Assembly: GCF_003721515.1 (NCBI RefSeq)
Contig: NZ_RJJD01000004.1
Span: 310,001 to 374,000, forward strand
Reading direction: 5' to 3'
DNA: 64,000 bases
Source: Rufibacter latericius
GTDB taxonomy: Bacteria; Bacteroidota; Bacteroidia; Cytophagales; Hymenobacteraceae
The position numbers and the translations under genes were made by a program. The notes beneath the pieces are model-generated. The model made no database searches, was not told the origin of the DNA, and saw only the letters and a program-made list of their open reading frames with translations. Position 1 is the stretch's first letter, and every line of letters starts with the position of its first letter. Positions 34,911 to 43,529 of this stretch are shown piece after piece.

Positions 34911-35778
34911 ATTTAGGCTGGAGCGCGATGCCAGGCAGAAAATGAATGCCACTCTGGGGTTTCTTCGGCAGAACTTCAAGCCGCTTTTCCGGTGCGTGGT
35001 GATGTATGTGGTGCCGTTTGCGCTGCTGGCCGGCATTTTCTCCGGCATTTACCAAAACTCCCTTCTTAAGGAGTTGTCTGGGGCGGTGCAATATGGTGGT
35101 TCTATGGGCGCTTACTCCTTTGCCCAAAATGTAAAGTCTCTGCATTACTGGGTGAGCCTGTTTTTCTCGCTGGTGAGTTTTGTGTTATTGGGCCTCACCA
35201 TCTATTCGTATATGCAGCAGTACCGGCAGAACGATGGGCGGGTAGAGCAGGCGGAGGTCTGGGAAAGCATCAAAAGGAACTTCATCTCGGTGCTTTATTC
35301 CGGCGTGGGCGTGGTGCTGATGGTAGGTCTGGCGACCCTGTTGCTGGTGCTGCCGGGTATCTACGTGGCCGTGGCGATGTGTCTTTTCGTCATGGTGATG
35401 CTGGAGGAGGAAGTGGGTTTTCTGGATGCCGTGGAGCGATGCTTTTTCCTGATCAAAGGGCATTGGTGGTCGAGTTTCGGGTTTTTACTTTTAGCGCTTC
35501 TGATCCAGGGCATCATTGGCTTTGTGGCCTCTGTGCCCTCCATGACCATCTACGTTCTCCGGATTCTGAAATTGCCCGGCACTGAGAGTGATATGCTGCT
35601 GATTGCGGCTACGTCTTTTTCCACGTTTATCGGGTTGCTGCTGTATGCCTTCTCCATCACGGCCATCGGTTTTCTGTATTTTGATCTGGTGGAGAAAAAA
35701 GAGGGAGTAGGTTTGCTGGAACAAGTAAATCAGATCGGGGCTCAACCTAAGACTTTGGTAGAAATAGATGCCTTTTAA
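34891..35778 (+). CDS. Polytopic inner-membrane protein, operon partner of SpoIIM-like gene
   Basis: A 295-aa protein with about six hydrophobic segments (starting near 35, 90, 145, 170, 195, 235). The cytoplasmic N-terminus begins MKDPLIEFRLERD. Overlaps the upstream gene by 20 bp and the downstream one by 11 bp, implying translational coupling. I do not recognise a named family; position is that of the conserved membrane protein between SpoIIM and DUF4129 in this cluster. Confidence 0.85.
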   Translation: MKDPLIEFRLERDARQKMNATLGFLRQNFKPLFRCVVMYVVPFALLAGIFSGIYQNSLLKELSGAVQYGGSMGAYSFAQNVKSLHYWVSLFFSLVSFVLLGLTIYSYMQQYRQNDGRVEQAEVWESIKRNFISVLYSGVGVVLMVGLATLLLVLPGIYVAVAMCLFVMVMLEEEVGFLDAVERCFFLIKGHWWSSFGFLLLALLIQGIIGFVASVPSMTIYVLRILKLPGTESDMLLIAATSFSTFIGLLLYAFSITAIGFLYFDLVEKKEGVGLLEQVNQIGAQPKTLVEIDAF

Positions 35779-36508
35779 CTTCATGCCGGTGCGTTTCTGT
35801 CTACTGCTAGGGTTTCTGCTGTTCTGGGGCGGCGGCTTGAGGGCCGATTCTCTCCAGACCAAGCCTGCCGCGACTACAGTATCTCCCCTAAAACTCCGGT
35901 ACCCAGACCCGCAGAAGCTGCAGGCGTACCGGGAAAGCAAGGATTTTCAGTATGGCCAAGACATCCGGCCCGACATGTCTTTCTGGGAGCGTTTCTGGCG
36001 GAAGGTGGGCGACTACCTGTCTGAACTGTTGAGCGGCACTTCCTATGACGGTTTCTGGAAATACGTCATGTACGCCATTGCCATTGGTACCACCGTGTTT
36101 GTGGTGTTGAAGCTGTTGCAGGTAGATTTCGTGGGGCTGTTCTCCCGAAAATCAGCCTCGGCGGCTATTGCCTATGAAACCTACCGCGAGAACATCCACG
36201 AGATAGACTTTGAGGTCCTTCTATCCGAAGCCGAAGCGCAGGGCGATTACCGGCGGGCCATCCGGCTGTACTACCTCCAGACCCTCAAGATTCTGACCGA
36301 TGGTGGCCTGATTGACTGGAAGCCAGGCAAAACCAACCGGAGTTACGTAAACGAGCTTAAAAGTGCAACTCTGCAAAAGCCCTTTGAACGCGTGACCCAA
36401 CTGTTTGAGTACGTCTGGTACGGCGGCTCTGCCTTGGACTTACAAAAGTTTGAGACGGTGCGGCAATCGTTCAGGGAGTTTCACGCGTTTTTTGCGAAAA
36501 CGGCATGA
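35768..36508 (+). CDS. DUF4129 domain-containing membrane protein
   Basis: A 246-aa protein with an N-terminal hydrophobic/signal segment, a central membrane helix (~100-118, FWKYVMYAIAIGTTVFVVLKLL) and a C-terminal DUF4129 domain (LSEAEAQGDYRRAIRLYYLQTLKILTDGGLIDW, then the tail with FEYVWYGG). Another ATG at 35783 could be used. Overlaps neighbours on both sides, in an ATGA arrangement with the next gene. DUF4129 proteins elsewhere are fused to transglutaminase-like domains; here it is free-standing. Confidence 0.9.
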   Translation: MPFNFMPVRFCLLLGFLLFWGGGLRADSLQTKPAATTVSPLKLRYPDPQKLQAYRESKDFQYGQDIRPDMSFWERFWRKVGDYLSELLSGTSYDGFWKYVMYAIAIGTTVFVVLKLLQVDFVGLFSRKSASAAIAYETYRENIHEIDFEVLLSEAEAQGDYRRAIRLYYLQTLKILTDGGLIDWKPGKTNRSYVNELKSATLQKPFERVTQLFEYVWYGGSALDLQKFETVRQSFREFHAFFAKTA

Positions 36509-37701
36509 AAAACAACCGACTATACGCCTTAGGGCTAGGGGTACTGTTTGCCGTTTTTGTGGTAGTGGAATACTACCGCCCCAAACCCATTGACTGGACC
36601 CAGACCTTTTCCAACAAAGACAAGATCCCGTATGGCACCTTCGTGCTGTTTGACCTGCTCCCTGATCTTTTCCCAGACCAACCCGTCACCTCGGTGCGGT
36701 TGCCAGTGGTGAACCAAGTGGAGGAACAGCCCACGCAGGAAGATAGTACCTTAGTTGCGGTAAATTACCTGTTTGTGAACTCGTTTACCCAGTTAGATCA
36801 ACTGGAAACCCAGACTTTGTTGCAATTTGTGGAGGAGGGAAACAACGTTTTCATCAGTTCTCACAAATTTTCTACTTTACTGCAAGACACCCTGGGCTTT
36901 AAGGCCGATGACTCTAAAAAAGCAAAGCAGGATTCTCTGGGGCTGGTGTTCACGCATCCGTCTCTGCAGAAAAACAAGCCGGTGCGCTACGCCTGGGAAA
37001 AGGTCAACCGCATTCTAACCTTGGAGTCTTCCCGCAAAGTCACCGTGTTGGGCAAGAACACCGTGGGTGAGGCTACCTATGTGCAGATTCCGTTCGGGAA
37101 GGGCAGTTTCTACCTGAGTTCAGTGCCGCTGGCGTTTACCAATTACAATGTCCTGGCTTCAGGGAAAAGTCACTATGCCGCCGTAGCGTTGTCGCACTTG
37201 CCCGTACGGCCCGTTTGGTGGGATGAGTACCAGAAACAAGGCGCGGTGGGGAGTGCCTCGGTGTTCAGGGTGCTGCTCAGCCATGAAGCGCTGGCCTGGG
37301 CCTATTACCTTACGTTGGGTAGCCTCTTGCTTTTTGTGCTGTTTGAAAGCAAGCGCACGCAACGCATCATTCCGGTTATGGAGAAACCCAGAAACACCAC
37401 CCTGGAATTTGTGCGGGTCATCGGGAGCCTGTACTTCAACCACCGCGACCACCATGTGATTGCCGAAAAGAAGATCACCTATTTCCTGGAATACCTGCGC
37501 CTGCATTTCTATGAAAGCACCACCGTGCTGGACAAAGAACTGCAGGATCGGATTGTGAAAAAATCTGGCGTGCCCGCAGTAGACGTGACCGAGGTTTTCC
37601 GCCTGATCCAGTACGTACGCACCACCAATGCCCTGGAAGAGCACAACCTGTGGCAACTCAACAAACAACTAGAAAGCTTTTATCGGCAAGCCAGCCGTTA
37701 A
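36505..37701 (+). CDS. DUF4350 domain-containing protein
   Basis: A 398-aa protein with an N-terminal membrane helix (~5-22) followed by an extracytoplasmic DUF4350 domain (IDWTQTFSNKDKIPYGTFVLFDLLPDLFP; LLQFVEEGNNVFISSHKF). A second helix at ~260-280 (ALAWAYYLTLGSLLLFVLFE) leads to a C-terminal cytoplasmic part. The domain resembles the glutamine-amidotransferase-like fold of GATase-related membrane proteins, with no catalytic role shown. Start overlaps the DUF4129 stop (ATGA) and the MoxR gene follows after 9 bp. Confidence 0.92.
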   Translation: MKNNRLYALGLGVLFAVFVVVEYYRPKPIDWTQTFSNKDKIPYGTFVLFDLLPDLFPDQPVTSVRLPVVNQVEEQPTQEDSTLVAVNYLFVNSFTQLDQLETQTLLQFVEEGNNVFISSHKFSTLLQDTLGFKADDSKKAKQDSLGLVFTHPSLQKNKPVRYAWEKVNRILTLESSRKVTVLGKNTVGEATYVQIPFGKGSFYLSSVPLAFTNYNVLASGKSHYAAVALSHLPVRPVWWDEYQKQGAVGSASVFRVLLSHEALAWAYYLTLGSLLLFVLFESKRTQRIIPVMEKPRNTTLEFVRVIGSLYFNHRDHHVIAEKKITYFLEYLRLHFYESTTVLDKELQDRIVKKSGVPAVDVTEVFRLIQYVRTTNALEEHNLWQLNKQLESFYRQASR

Positions 37702-37710
37702 TTTAATATC

Positions 37711-38706
37711 ATGGACCCACTAGAAGAAGCCGCTTTAGACCTCGCCCCCAGAACAGATTTCACCGACCTGCAGACAGCTGTAGGTCGCATCAAGGAAGAA
37801 CTCCGCAAGCGAATCATTGGGCAGGAAGCCTTTATTGACCTGTTGCTAGTCGCTATTTTAGCCGATGGGCACGTGCTCATTGAAGGCGTACCGGGCATTG
37901 CCAAGACCCTGACCGCCAAATTGCTGGCCCGCACCATTGACGTGGGTTTCAACCGCATCCAGTTCACGCCAGACCTGATGCCTTCCGATGTGCTGGGCAC
38001 CTCGGTGTTCCATCCGGGTACAGGAACGTTCCAGTTCAAACAGGGGCCGGTTTTCTCGAACATCGTGCTGATTGACGAGATCAACCGGGCTCCGGCTAAA
38101 ACCCAGGCTTCTTTGTTTGAGGTCATGGAAGAGCAGCAGATCACGCATGACGGCGTGCAATACGCCATGGCAGATCCGTTCATTGTGCTGGCTACCCAGA
38201 ACCCCATTGAGCAGGAGGGAACCTACCGCCTGCCCGAGGCGCAACTAGACCGGTTCATGTTCAAGATTTTGGTGCAGTACCCTACCTTGGAGGAAGAAGT
38301 GGCCATTCTGGGCGTACACCATAACCGACCGACCCTGCAACGCGACCTGGAGGAGATACAGCCGGTACTTACCGCCCAGAAAGTCTCTGCTTTGCGCCGG
38401 CAGGTGCAGGAGGTTCACGTAGACGCCAAGGTACTGGAGTACATTGCCGCTCTAGTGGTGCAGACCCGAGCCAATAAAGCCTTGTACCTGGGTGCCTCGC
38501 CAAGGGCCTCGCTGGCCCTGCTGACCAGCGCCAAAGCCTTAGCGGCCATCCGGAACCGTTCTTTCGTGACGCCGGAGGATGTGCAGGAACTGGCCCCCTC
38601 GGTACTGCGGCACCGGATTCAGCTTACGCCGGAGCGCGAGATGGAAGGTGGCACGCCAGATGACGTGATCAGGCAAATCATCCAGAAAACTGAAGTTCCC
38701 CGCTAG
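37711..38706 (+). CDS. MoxR family AAA+ ATPase
   Basis: A 331-aa chaperone-like AAA+ ATPase. Walker A is seen as GVPGIAKTLTAK near residue 70, Walker B as VLIDEINRAPAKTQ near 120, sensor 1 as ATQNPIEQEGTYRLPEAQLDRF, and the C-terminal lid (TPEDVQELAPSVLRHRI). MoxR proteins remodel or insert metal cofactors into partner complexes, usually with von Willebrand-type proteins such as the DUF58 protein encoded next. The membrane proteins upstream are the presumed clients or anchor. Confidence 0.96.
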   Translation: MDPLEEAALDLAPRTDFTDLQTAVGRIKEELRKRIIGQEAFIDLLLVAILADGHVLIEGVPGIAKTLTAKLLARTIDVGFNRIQFTPDLMPSDVLGTSVFHPGTGTFQFKQGPVFSNIVLIDEINRAPAKTQASLFEVMEEQQITHDGVQYAMADPFIVLATQNPIEQEGTYRLPEAQLDRFMFKILVQYPTLEEEVAILGVHHNRPTLQRDLEEIQPVLTAQKVSALRRQVQEVHVDAKVLEYIAALVVQTRANKALYLGASPRASLALLTSAKALAAIRNRSFVTPEDVQELAPSVLRHRIQLTPEREMEGGTPDDVIRQIIQKTEVPR

Positions 38707-38722
38707 CAGGTAGGGATCTCCT

Positions 38723-38758
38723 GTTTTAGCCTTATTTTCAGTAAACTACCCCTAAATC
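38723..38758. repeat. 36-bp palindromic element, copy l, between moxR and DUF58 gene
   Basis: Starts GTTTTAGCCTTA, ends ACCCCTAAATC. It lies 16 bp after the moxR stop and ends 9 bp before the likely DUF58 start, inside an otherwise continuous operon. Confidence 0.65.
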
Positions 38759-38767
38759 AACGTTCTC

Positions 38768-40111
38768 CTGAAAGCGCTACTTTCTTTCTATAACCGCCTT
38801 TACTTCACCAGGTATTTCTACTACGCCGCAGCCGCGGGGGTGGGGTTGTTTGTGCTGGCGTTCTTTTTCCCGGCCTTTCTGTTTCTGGTCAAGATTCTGC
38901 TGGGCGTGCTGGTGCTGTTTGTGGCAGTGGATATAGCGGCGCTGTTTCGGCCAGCGGAAGGCGTGATGGCTTCGCGCAGCATGCAGGAAAAGCTGTCCAA
39001 TGGAAGCGAGAACCCAGTGTACCTGTACGTGGAGAACCGGTATCCTTTTTCGGTGCGGTTGGAGGTGCTGGAGGAATTGGCGTTCCAGTTCCAGAAGCGG
39101 GACAGTAGTTTTCAGGTGCAGGTGCCCAAAGGCGAGACGCACGTGATTGAATACCAATTGCGGCCGGTACAACGCGGCGTGTACTCGTTTGGGGCAACCA
39201 ACGTGTTTGTAAACGGCCCGTTGCAGTTGGTGCGTCGGCGCTATCGTTTTGGGCAGGGACAGCAGGTGCCGGTGTACCCGTCGTTCATTCAGATGCGGCA
39301 GTATGAGTTGTTGGCCGCCTCGCAGCACCTCTCGGCTCTGGGTATCAAGAAAGTCAGGAAGATGGGGCATAGCGCCGAGTTTGAGCAGATCAGGTCGTAC
39401 GTGGCCGGCGATGACCAGCGTACCATCAACTGGAAAGCCTCGGCCCGCAAAGCCGAACTGATGGTGAACCACTACCAGGAGGAGAAGTCACAGCAGGTAT
39501 ATTGCCTCATTGACAAAGGCCGCGTCATGGAAATGCCCTTTGCCGGATTGAGCCTGTTGGATTACGCCATCAATGCCTCTCTGGTGTTGTCAAACGTAGC
39601 GCTACGCAAAGAAGACAAAGCCGGCCTTATCACCTTCTCAGACCAGATTGGGTCCATGCTGCCCGCCGAGCGCCGGGCCTCGCAGTTGCAGAAGATTCTG
39701 GAGGTGTTATACAACCAGACCACTAGGTTCCAGGAAACCGATTTTCAGCGGCTGTACGTGACCGTCCGGACCAAGATCAAGCAGCGGAGCCTGCTGTTGC
39801 TGTTCACCAACTTTGAGACCCTGAACGGCGCCAAACGCCAACTGCCGTACCTGCGCAAACTGGCCAAACACCACCTGGTGCTGGTGGTGTTTTTCGAGAA
39901 CACTGAAACACGCGAACTTTTGGAAAAACCGGCCCAAAACATGGAGGAAATCTATCTGAAAGCTATCGCCGAGAAGTTTGCCTATGAGAAGCGGCAGATT
40001 GTAAAGGAATTCACCCTGCACGGCATCCATTCTGTGTTGACCCCACCCGACCAACTCACCGTGAACACCATCAACAAATACCTGGAGTTTAAGTCCCGCG
40101 GATTGCTGTAA
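38768..40111 (+). CDS. DUF58 domain-containing protein (vWA-like), likely non-ATG start
   Basis: Partner of MoxR. The first conventional start codon in frame is a GTG at 38840, but the frame stays open upstream to a stop at 38753 and the upstream residues (LKALLSFYNRLYFTRYFYYAAAAG) look like the normal N-terminus of DUF58 proteins in this phylum, including the first part of the membrane segment. I therefore place the start at CTG 38768 (447 aa), acknowledging that CTG is rare. Two membrane helices (~25-65) precede a beta-domain and the DUF58 core (EFEQIRSYVAGDDQRTINWKASARKAELMVNHYQEEKSQQVYCLIDKGR), followed by a von Willebrand-like Rossmann part. The 36-bp element directly upstream may have displaced the original start region. 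Confidence 0.85.
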   Translation: MKALLSFYNRLYFTRYFYYAAAAGVGLFVLAFFFPAFLFLVKILLGVLVLFVAVDIAALFRPAEGVMASRSMQEKLSNGSENPVYLYVENRYPFSVRLEVLEELAFQFQKRDSSFQVQVPKGETHVIEYQLRPVQRGVYSFGATNVFVNGPLQLVRRRYRFGQGQQVPVYPSFIQMRQYELLAASQHLSALGIKKVRKMGHSAEFEQIRSYVAGDDQRTINWKASARKAELMVNHYQEEKSQQVYCLIDKGRVMEMPFAGLSLLDYAINASLVLSNVALRKEDKAGLITFSDQIGSMLPAERRASQLQKILEVLYNQTTRFQETDFQRLYVTVRTKIKQRSLLLLFTNFETLNGAKRQLPYLRKLAKHHLVLVVFFENTETRELLEKPAQNMEEIYLKAIAEKFAYEKRQIVKEFTLHGIHSVLTPPDQLTVNTINKYLEFKSRGLL

Positions 40112-40140
40112 ATAACCAGCTCTCAAGGGAGAATGCCTGC

Positions 40141-40176
40141 CTTTTTAACCTGTTTTCAGGAAAAGATCCTTAAAGC
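40141..40176. repeat. 36-bp palindromic element, copy m
   Basis: Starts CTTTTTAACCTG, ends GATCCTTAAAGC; 29 bp after the DUF58 stop. Arms are shorter and more diverged than in copies i and k. Confidence 0.6.
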
Positions 40177-40800
40177 GGAAGGCCTTGGTAGCTGACAGCG
40201 CAAGCATTCAATCTAGTCGAATGCGCGGGCATACTGCGAGTCCTCGGAAGAGGAATGGGTTTTCGGTTTCAGTTTGATCTTGCGACGGTACGTGTTCCCG
40301 GTTTTGGTAATCTTCTATTTTCTTCTCTACCCCCTTTAAAGGGCAAGCAGGAGAAGGCCTTTCATCATGTCCCTCCGTGTAGAAAAGTCTATGACGAATT
40401 GCAATATTTGAGGAAATTTTTTATATTAACCTGTGTGCTTGCTTGCACTTAAAATTTCTCCTCAGAAATTATCCGCACCTCTGCCAAATGTTAACCTTCA
40501 GCGGAATGCAATGCTCCGTGAGGTTTTGGAAAATGGTTAGAAGAAGTTATTCTCTTTTAGCCCGATTTTGGAATTGACTGGTAAAGCAGTAGGACTGCTT
40601 TTGCCTTCAGATTTTGATTAAGGTCACCTTTCGAATTTTATTTCTTAAAAAAAGTAGCCAAAAGATAACCTGTTGAAAACAAGCCCGTAAAACCCTCTTA
40701 ATTACTTTTTATTATTTCAAACCCGTTCACCTCTATACGCGTGCGCTCTGGAGAGACAAGTTTGAAACTACTTTGGGTTAACACCCCCAATAGTTCCCTA
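40177..40800. other. Noncoding stretch, possible small-RNA gene at its right end
   Basis: I see no protein gene in this stretch. A weak 36-bp-like sequence lies at 40552-40587. The last ~120 bases before the hairpin at 40805 could be a small RNA, because that terminator is almost 700 bp from the nearest plus-strand stop codon. A promoter is not evident: TTG at 40673 and TACTTTTT at 40703 are poorly spaced. Confidence 0.35.
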
Positions 40801-40804
40801 AGTG

Positions 40805-40842
40805 AAAAAGCCGCCCACCTTCAGCAGGTGAGCGGCTTTTTT
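40805..40842. terminator. Strong hairpin terminator, U-rich on both sides
   Basis: Stem 40805-40820 with 40826-40842 (GCCGC/GCGGC core, one mismatch), 5-nt loop, T-run on the right and A-run on the left, so it can work in both directions. It may end the minus-strand Xus-like operon and a plus-strand transcript of unknown origin. Confidence 0.8.
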
Positions 40843-40860
40843 GGTTTATGGCCGAGCTAT

Positions 40861-40896
40861 GAAATTGACCTGTTTTTGAGAAAAGCCTCTTAAATC
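40861..40896. repeat. 36-bp palindromic element, copy o
   Basis: Contains GACCTGTTTTTGAG and ends CTCTTAAATC; degenerate but of the right length, 62 bp past the PepSY gene stop (minus strand). Confidence 0.5.
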
Positions 40897-40957
40897 GGTT
40901 CTCCTTTTTGCTGAGAATGGAATAAAGAAGGAAGGTATAAAGTATAGCCAAATAGCC

Positions 40958-42193
40958 TTAAACCGTGGTAACGCCTGAATTCTTAGGGATGATATTTTTT
41001 GTATTTTCAGGAGAGATCGCCTTTTTCTTAGGTTTCTTCTTTTTGTTCCACCACACCAGAAATCCGGTAATGGGCAGGCTGGCGCAGATCAGACTGATAC
41101 AAAAAGCGAGAATCTTGCCCGGTAATCCCCAGACTGCTCCAATGTGAATGTCATAGTTGAGCAAGGATAATTTATCGGCGAAGCCTGCTTCTTCGTACCG
41201 GTCGCCTTGTACCCTGAAAAGCTCCAGCGTGTACTGGTCGTAGTAATACTCGTTGCGGTTATACCAGGAGCCATGGTCTTGGTAGGCAATAACCTCAAGG
41301 GCATCATCTTTGTCTTCCAGGATTGGGGTCATGTAGAAGCCCTGAGCTTCTGGTTCTACGGCTATGGTTTTGTACCAGGCTCGGTCTAACGCAGAAACGG
41401 TAGTATTGGCCAATAAAGCCGCTTTGGTGGTATCAGAGTGCGGATGGTGGTGACCCGGCATCTCTTTTCCGCCTGAGGTTACGTAGTACAAGCCTTCTTC
41501 GAACCATTTGAAGCTCCAGACCAATCCGGTAATTCCCAGGGCCAGGGCCAGGAGCAGGCTGTAAAAGCCAAGCACGTTGTGCAAATCGTAGTTGACCCGC
41601 TTAAAACTAGCTTTCCATTTAATCTTGAAGCTTTTGTCGCGGTTAGATTTGTTCCATCTTTTGGGCCACCACATCACAAGGCCGGTAACAAGCAGTACCA
41701 GAAAAATGAGCGTACAAACCCCTACAATAGGGCGGCCAATGTTGTAAGGAAGCCAAAGCGCCCGGTGTCCGTCTATGATGAACCTGAAAAAGTCAAATTC
41801 CCCTTTGCCTATGGATTTTTGTTTTTGCAGGAACTCGCCGGTATACGGGTTCAGGAAAATGGCCGTAAAACTACGTTCCCCTTTCTCAAAGCTGCTGAAC
41901 CCTACCGCTGCCGCCCCCTCGCGGTTGCTGTAGGTGAGGCCGGTAGGCTTTACCCCGGGCATGTACGCCAGCGCGGTATCCAGTAGTTGGCTGGGAGGCA
42001 CGAAGGGCTTCTCCTGGGCTTCCACAAAACGCCAAGGCTCTATCGCATCTTTGATCTCCTGCTGAAAAGCGTAAAAACAACCCGTAATACTGACCACAAA
42101 CACCACAATACCGGAGACCAGGCCCAGCCAGAGGTGGAGCCAATCGTTGAAGCGTCTAAAGAAACTGGGGTTGTTTGATTTTTTGCTTTTCAT
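40958..42193 (-). CDS. PepSY-associated transmembrane protein (XusC-like, PiuB type)
   Basis: A 411-aa inner-membrane protein with four membrane helices in the PepSY_TM arrangement: ~18-40 (WLHLWLGLVSGIVVFVVSITGCFYAFQQEI), ~165-185, ~212-235 and ~360-385. The typical motifs HLWLGLVSG, FIIDGHRALWLP and LHNVLGFYSLLLALALGITGLVWSF are visible; paired histidines in such proteins can bind haem and the family includes ferric-siderophore reductases. Third gene of a minus-strand operon after a TonB receptor and a DUF4374 lipoprotein, the same order as xusABC of Bacteroides. Inferred role: reductive iron release in the periplasm or inner membrane. A hairpin precedes it, so its level may differ from the receptor's. 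Confidence 0.92.
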   Translation of the reverse strand: MKSKKSNNPSFFRRFNDWLHLWLGLVSGIVVFVVSITGCFYAFQQEIKDAIEPWRFVEAQEKPFVPPSQLLDTALAYMPGVKPTGLTYSNREGAAAVGFSSFEKGERSFTAIFLNPYTGEFLQKQKSIGKGEFDFFRFIIDGHRALWLPYNIGRPIVGVCTLIFLVLLVTGLVMWWPKRWNKSNRDKSFKIKWKASFKRVNYDLHNVLGFYSLLLALALGITGLVWSFKWFEEGLYYVTSGGKEMPGHHHPHSDTTKAALLANTTVSALDRAWYKTIAVEPEAQGFYMTPILEDKDDALEVIAYQDHGSWYNRNEYYYDQYTLELFRVQGDRYEEAGFADKLSLLNYDIHIGAVWGLPGKILAFCISLICASLPITGFLVWWNKKKKPKKKAISPENTKNIIPKNSGVTTV

Positions 42194-42221
42194 GCTGAAT
42201 AGGGGACTTAATACTTGAGAA

Positions 42222-42258
42222 AATACCCGCCTCAGCGGTACAGGCTGAGGCGGGTATT
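42222..42258 (-). terminator. Perfect hairpin between the DUF4374 and PepSY genes
   Basis: A 15-bp perfect stem (42222-42236 with 42244-42258), 7-nt loop, with U-rich exit on the minus strand. It sits inside the operon and would lower expression of the PepSY gene. Confidence 0.8.
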
Positions 42259-42266
42259 AGGTGTTG

Positions 42267-43505
42267 TTATTTCAATCTTGCAATACCGCCCAGGAATGAG
42301 CCTTCAATCACAGCACCTTTCGTGGCCGTTGCGGTGGCAACATCGGTACGGTAGATATTCACTACTCCGTTAGACTTGATAGCGCTGTATACCTTTCCTT
42401 CATCTAGCAAAGCCGCGAAACTTCTGCCGCCTTCGCCCTTGAATTGTGGTGCGTTGGCTACCTTGGTAATGGTTTTAGCCGCAAGATCCACAATAGCTAG
42501 TTGCAGGTTATTGTCAGTCCAGAGGTCGGCCGGGGTAGGGGGTACTGCGGTGATGGCCGCAAACAACTTGTTGTTGCCAATGTAGATCGCGTGCGCAATT
42601 TTGCCTCCGTTAGGGGCCGTGTCTGTATTGAAGAAGTAGTTTTGGTCAAATTCGGTGGCACCGGCAGCAATCTTCAGAATACCAGCGGGTTTGGTGGACT
42701 GGCTGTAGCCGTTGGAGTAACTGGTGTTGGAAACAGTATAGAGGTCGCCGTTCTCGGTCTTGAAAAGTCCTGAACGGGTATTGAACGCTCCGGCCGGACC
42801 AGTACGGGTATCTTTAATGACTTTCTGCAGAGCAAACCCTGGGTAGCTGTAGATGGCCACGTAGCAAGTATCTGTGTTGGTGGTGGCGTAGGTGGTATAG
42901 TTCACCGGGTAAAATGCCTGGAACAGTTGGTTGCCCCTTACCTGCATTCCGGTATGGAATAACCAGTCTCGGTTGCTGGGGTGAATGCTGTTCATGGGCA
43001 CATTCGCCCGGCTGGCAATGGTGTTGGAAGCAATGTCAACCGTGTAGAAGTTGGCGTTCAGGCCGGCAGTAGGACTGGCGGGCATGGAAACCCCCACCAT
43101 GGTGGTACCGGTGCCGGTAGCGTCTATGAACTCGTTATTGGCTTGTTCAAAGGTAAGCCCCGTCTTGGTGGCCAGTTGATTAGAGGCATTCAAACTGATG
43201 GTATTCACATCTGTGATGCCTAGGCCGCCAATGCTGTAGAAGTTACCTCCGCCAAACGCATAGTCCCGGTAACCCGTCTGCAAGATGCCGTTTCCGGTTA
43301 GGGAAATAGTGCCGTTCATCAGGTCACTGCTCTGCACCACATAGTTGGTGGTGGCCGTAGACGTGGTCACGCCAATGCCCAAGGCAAATACCTTGTCAGA
43401 CTCGGCTATCGGGGTGGGGTCATCGTTATCGCTACAGGAAAAGGCAGTAAAAGCTACTCCCGCTAAAAAGCTGAATTTGGCTAGTTGTTTGACTGTGTAC
43501 TTCAT
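42267..43505 (-). CDS. DUF4374 family lipoprotein (XusB-like)
   Basis: A 412-aa lipoprotein: signal peptide then FSCSDNDDPTP (Cys near 24). The rest reads as a beta-propeller with repeated short blades (FALGIGVTTSTATTNYVVQSSDLMNGTISLTGNGI; NKLFAAITAVPP; EGGRSFAALLDEGKVYSAIKSNG), matching DUF4374. In Bacteroides thetaiotaomicron the equivalent protein XusB binds ferric siderophores made by other bacteria, at the cell surface. Located between the TonB receptor (25 bp) and PepSY gene on one strand, so the same function is inferred here. Confidence 0.88.
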   Translation of the reverse strand: MKYTVKQLAKFSFLAGVAFTAFSCSDNDDPTPIAESDKVFALGIGVTTSTATTNYVVQSSDLMNGTISLTGNGILQTGYRDYAFGGGNFYSIGGLGITDVNTISLNASNQLATKTGLTFEQANNEFIDATGTGTTMVGVSMPASPTAGLNANFYTVDIASNTIASRANVPMNSIHPSNRDWLFHTGMQVRGNQLFQAFYPVNYTTYATTNTDTCYVAIYSYPGFALQKVIKDTRTGPAGAFNTRSGLFKTENGDLYTVSNTSYSNGYSQSTKPAGILKIAAGATEFDQNYFFNTDTAPNGGKIAHAIYIGNNKLFAAITAVPPTPADLWTDNNLQLAIVDLAAKTITKVANAPQFKGEGGRSFAALLDEGKVYSAIKSNGVVNIYRTDVATATATKGAVIEGSFLGGIARLK

Positions 43506-43529
43506 TTAGGTAATTATTGGTGGTTGATT

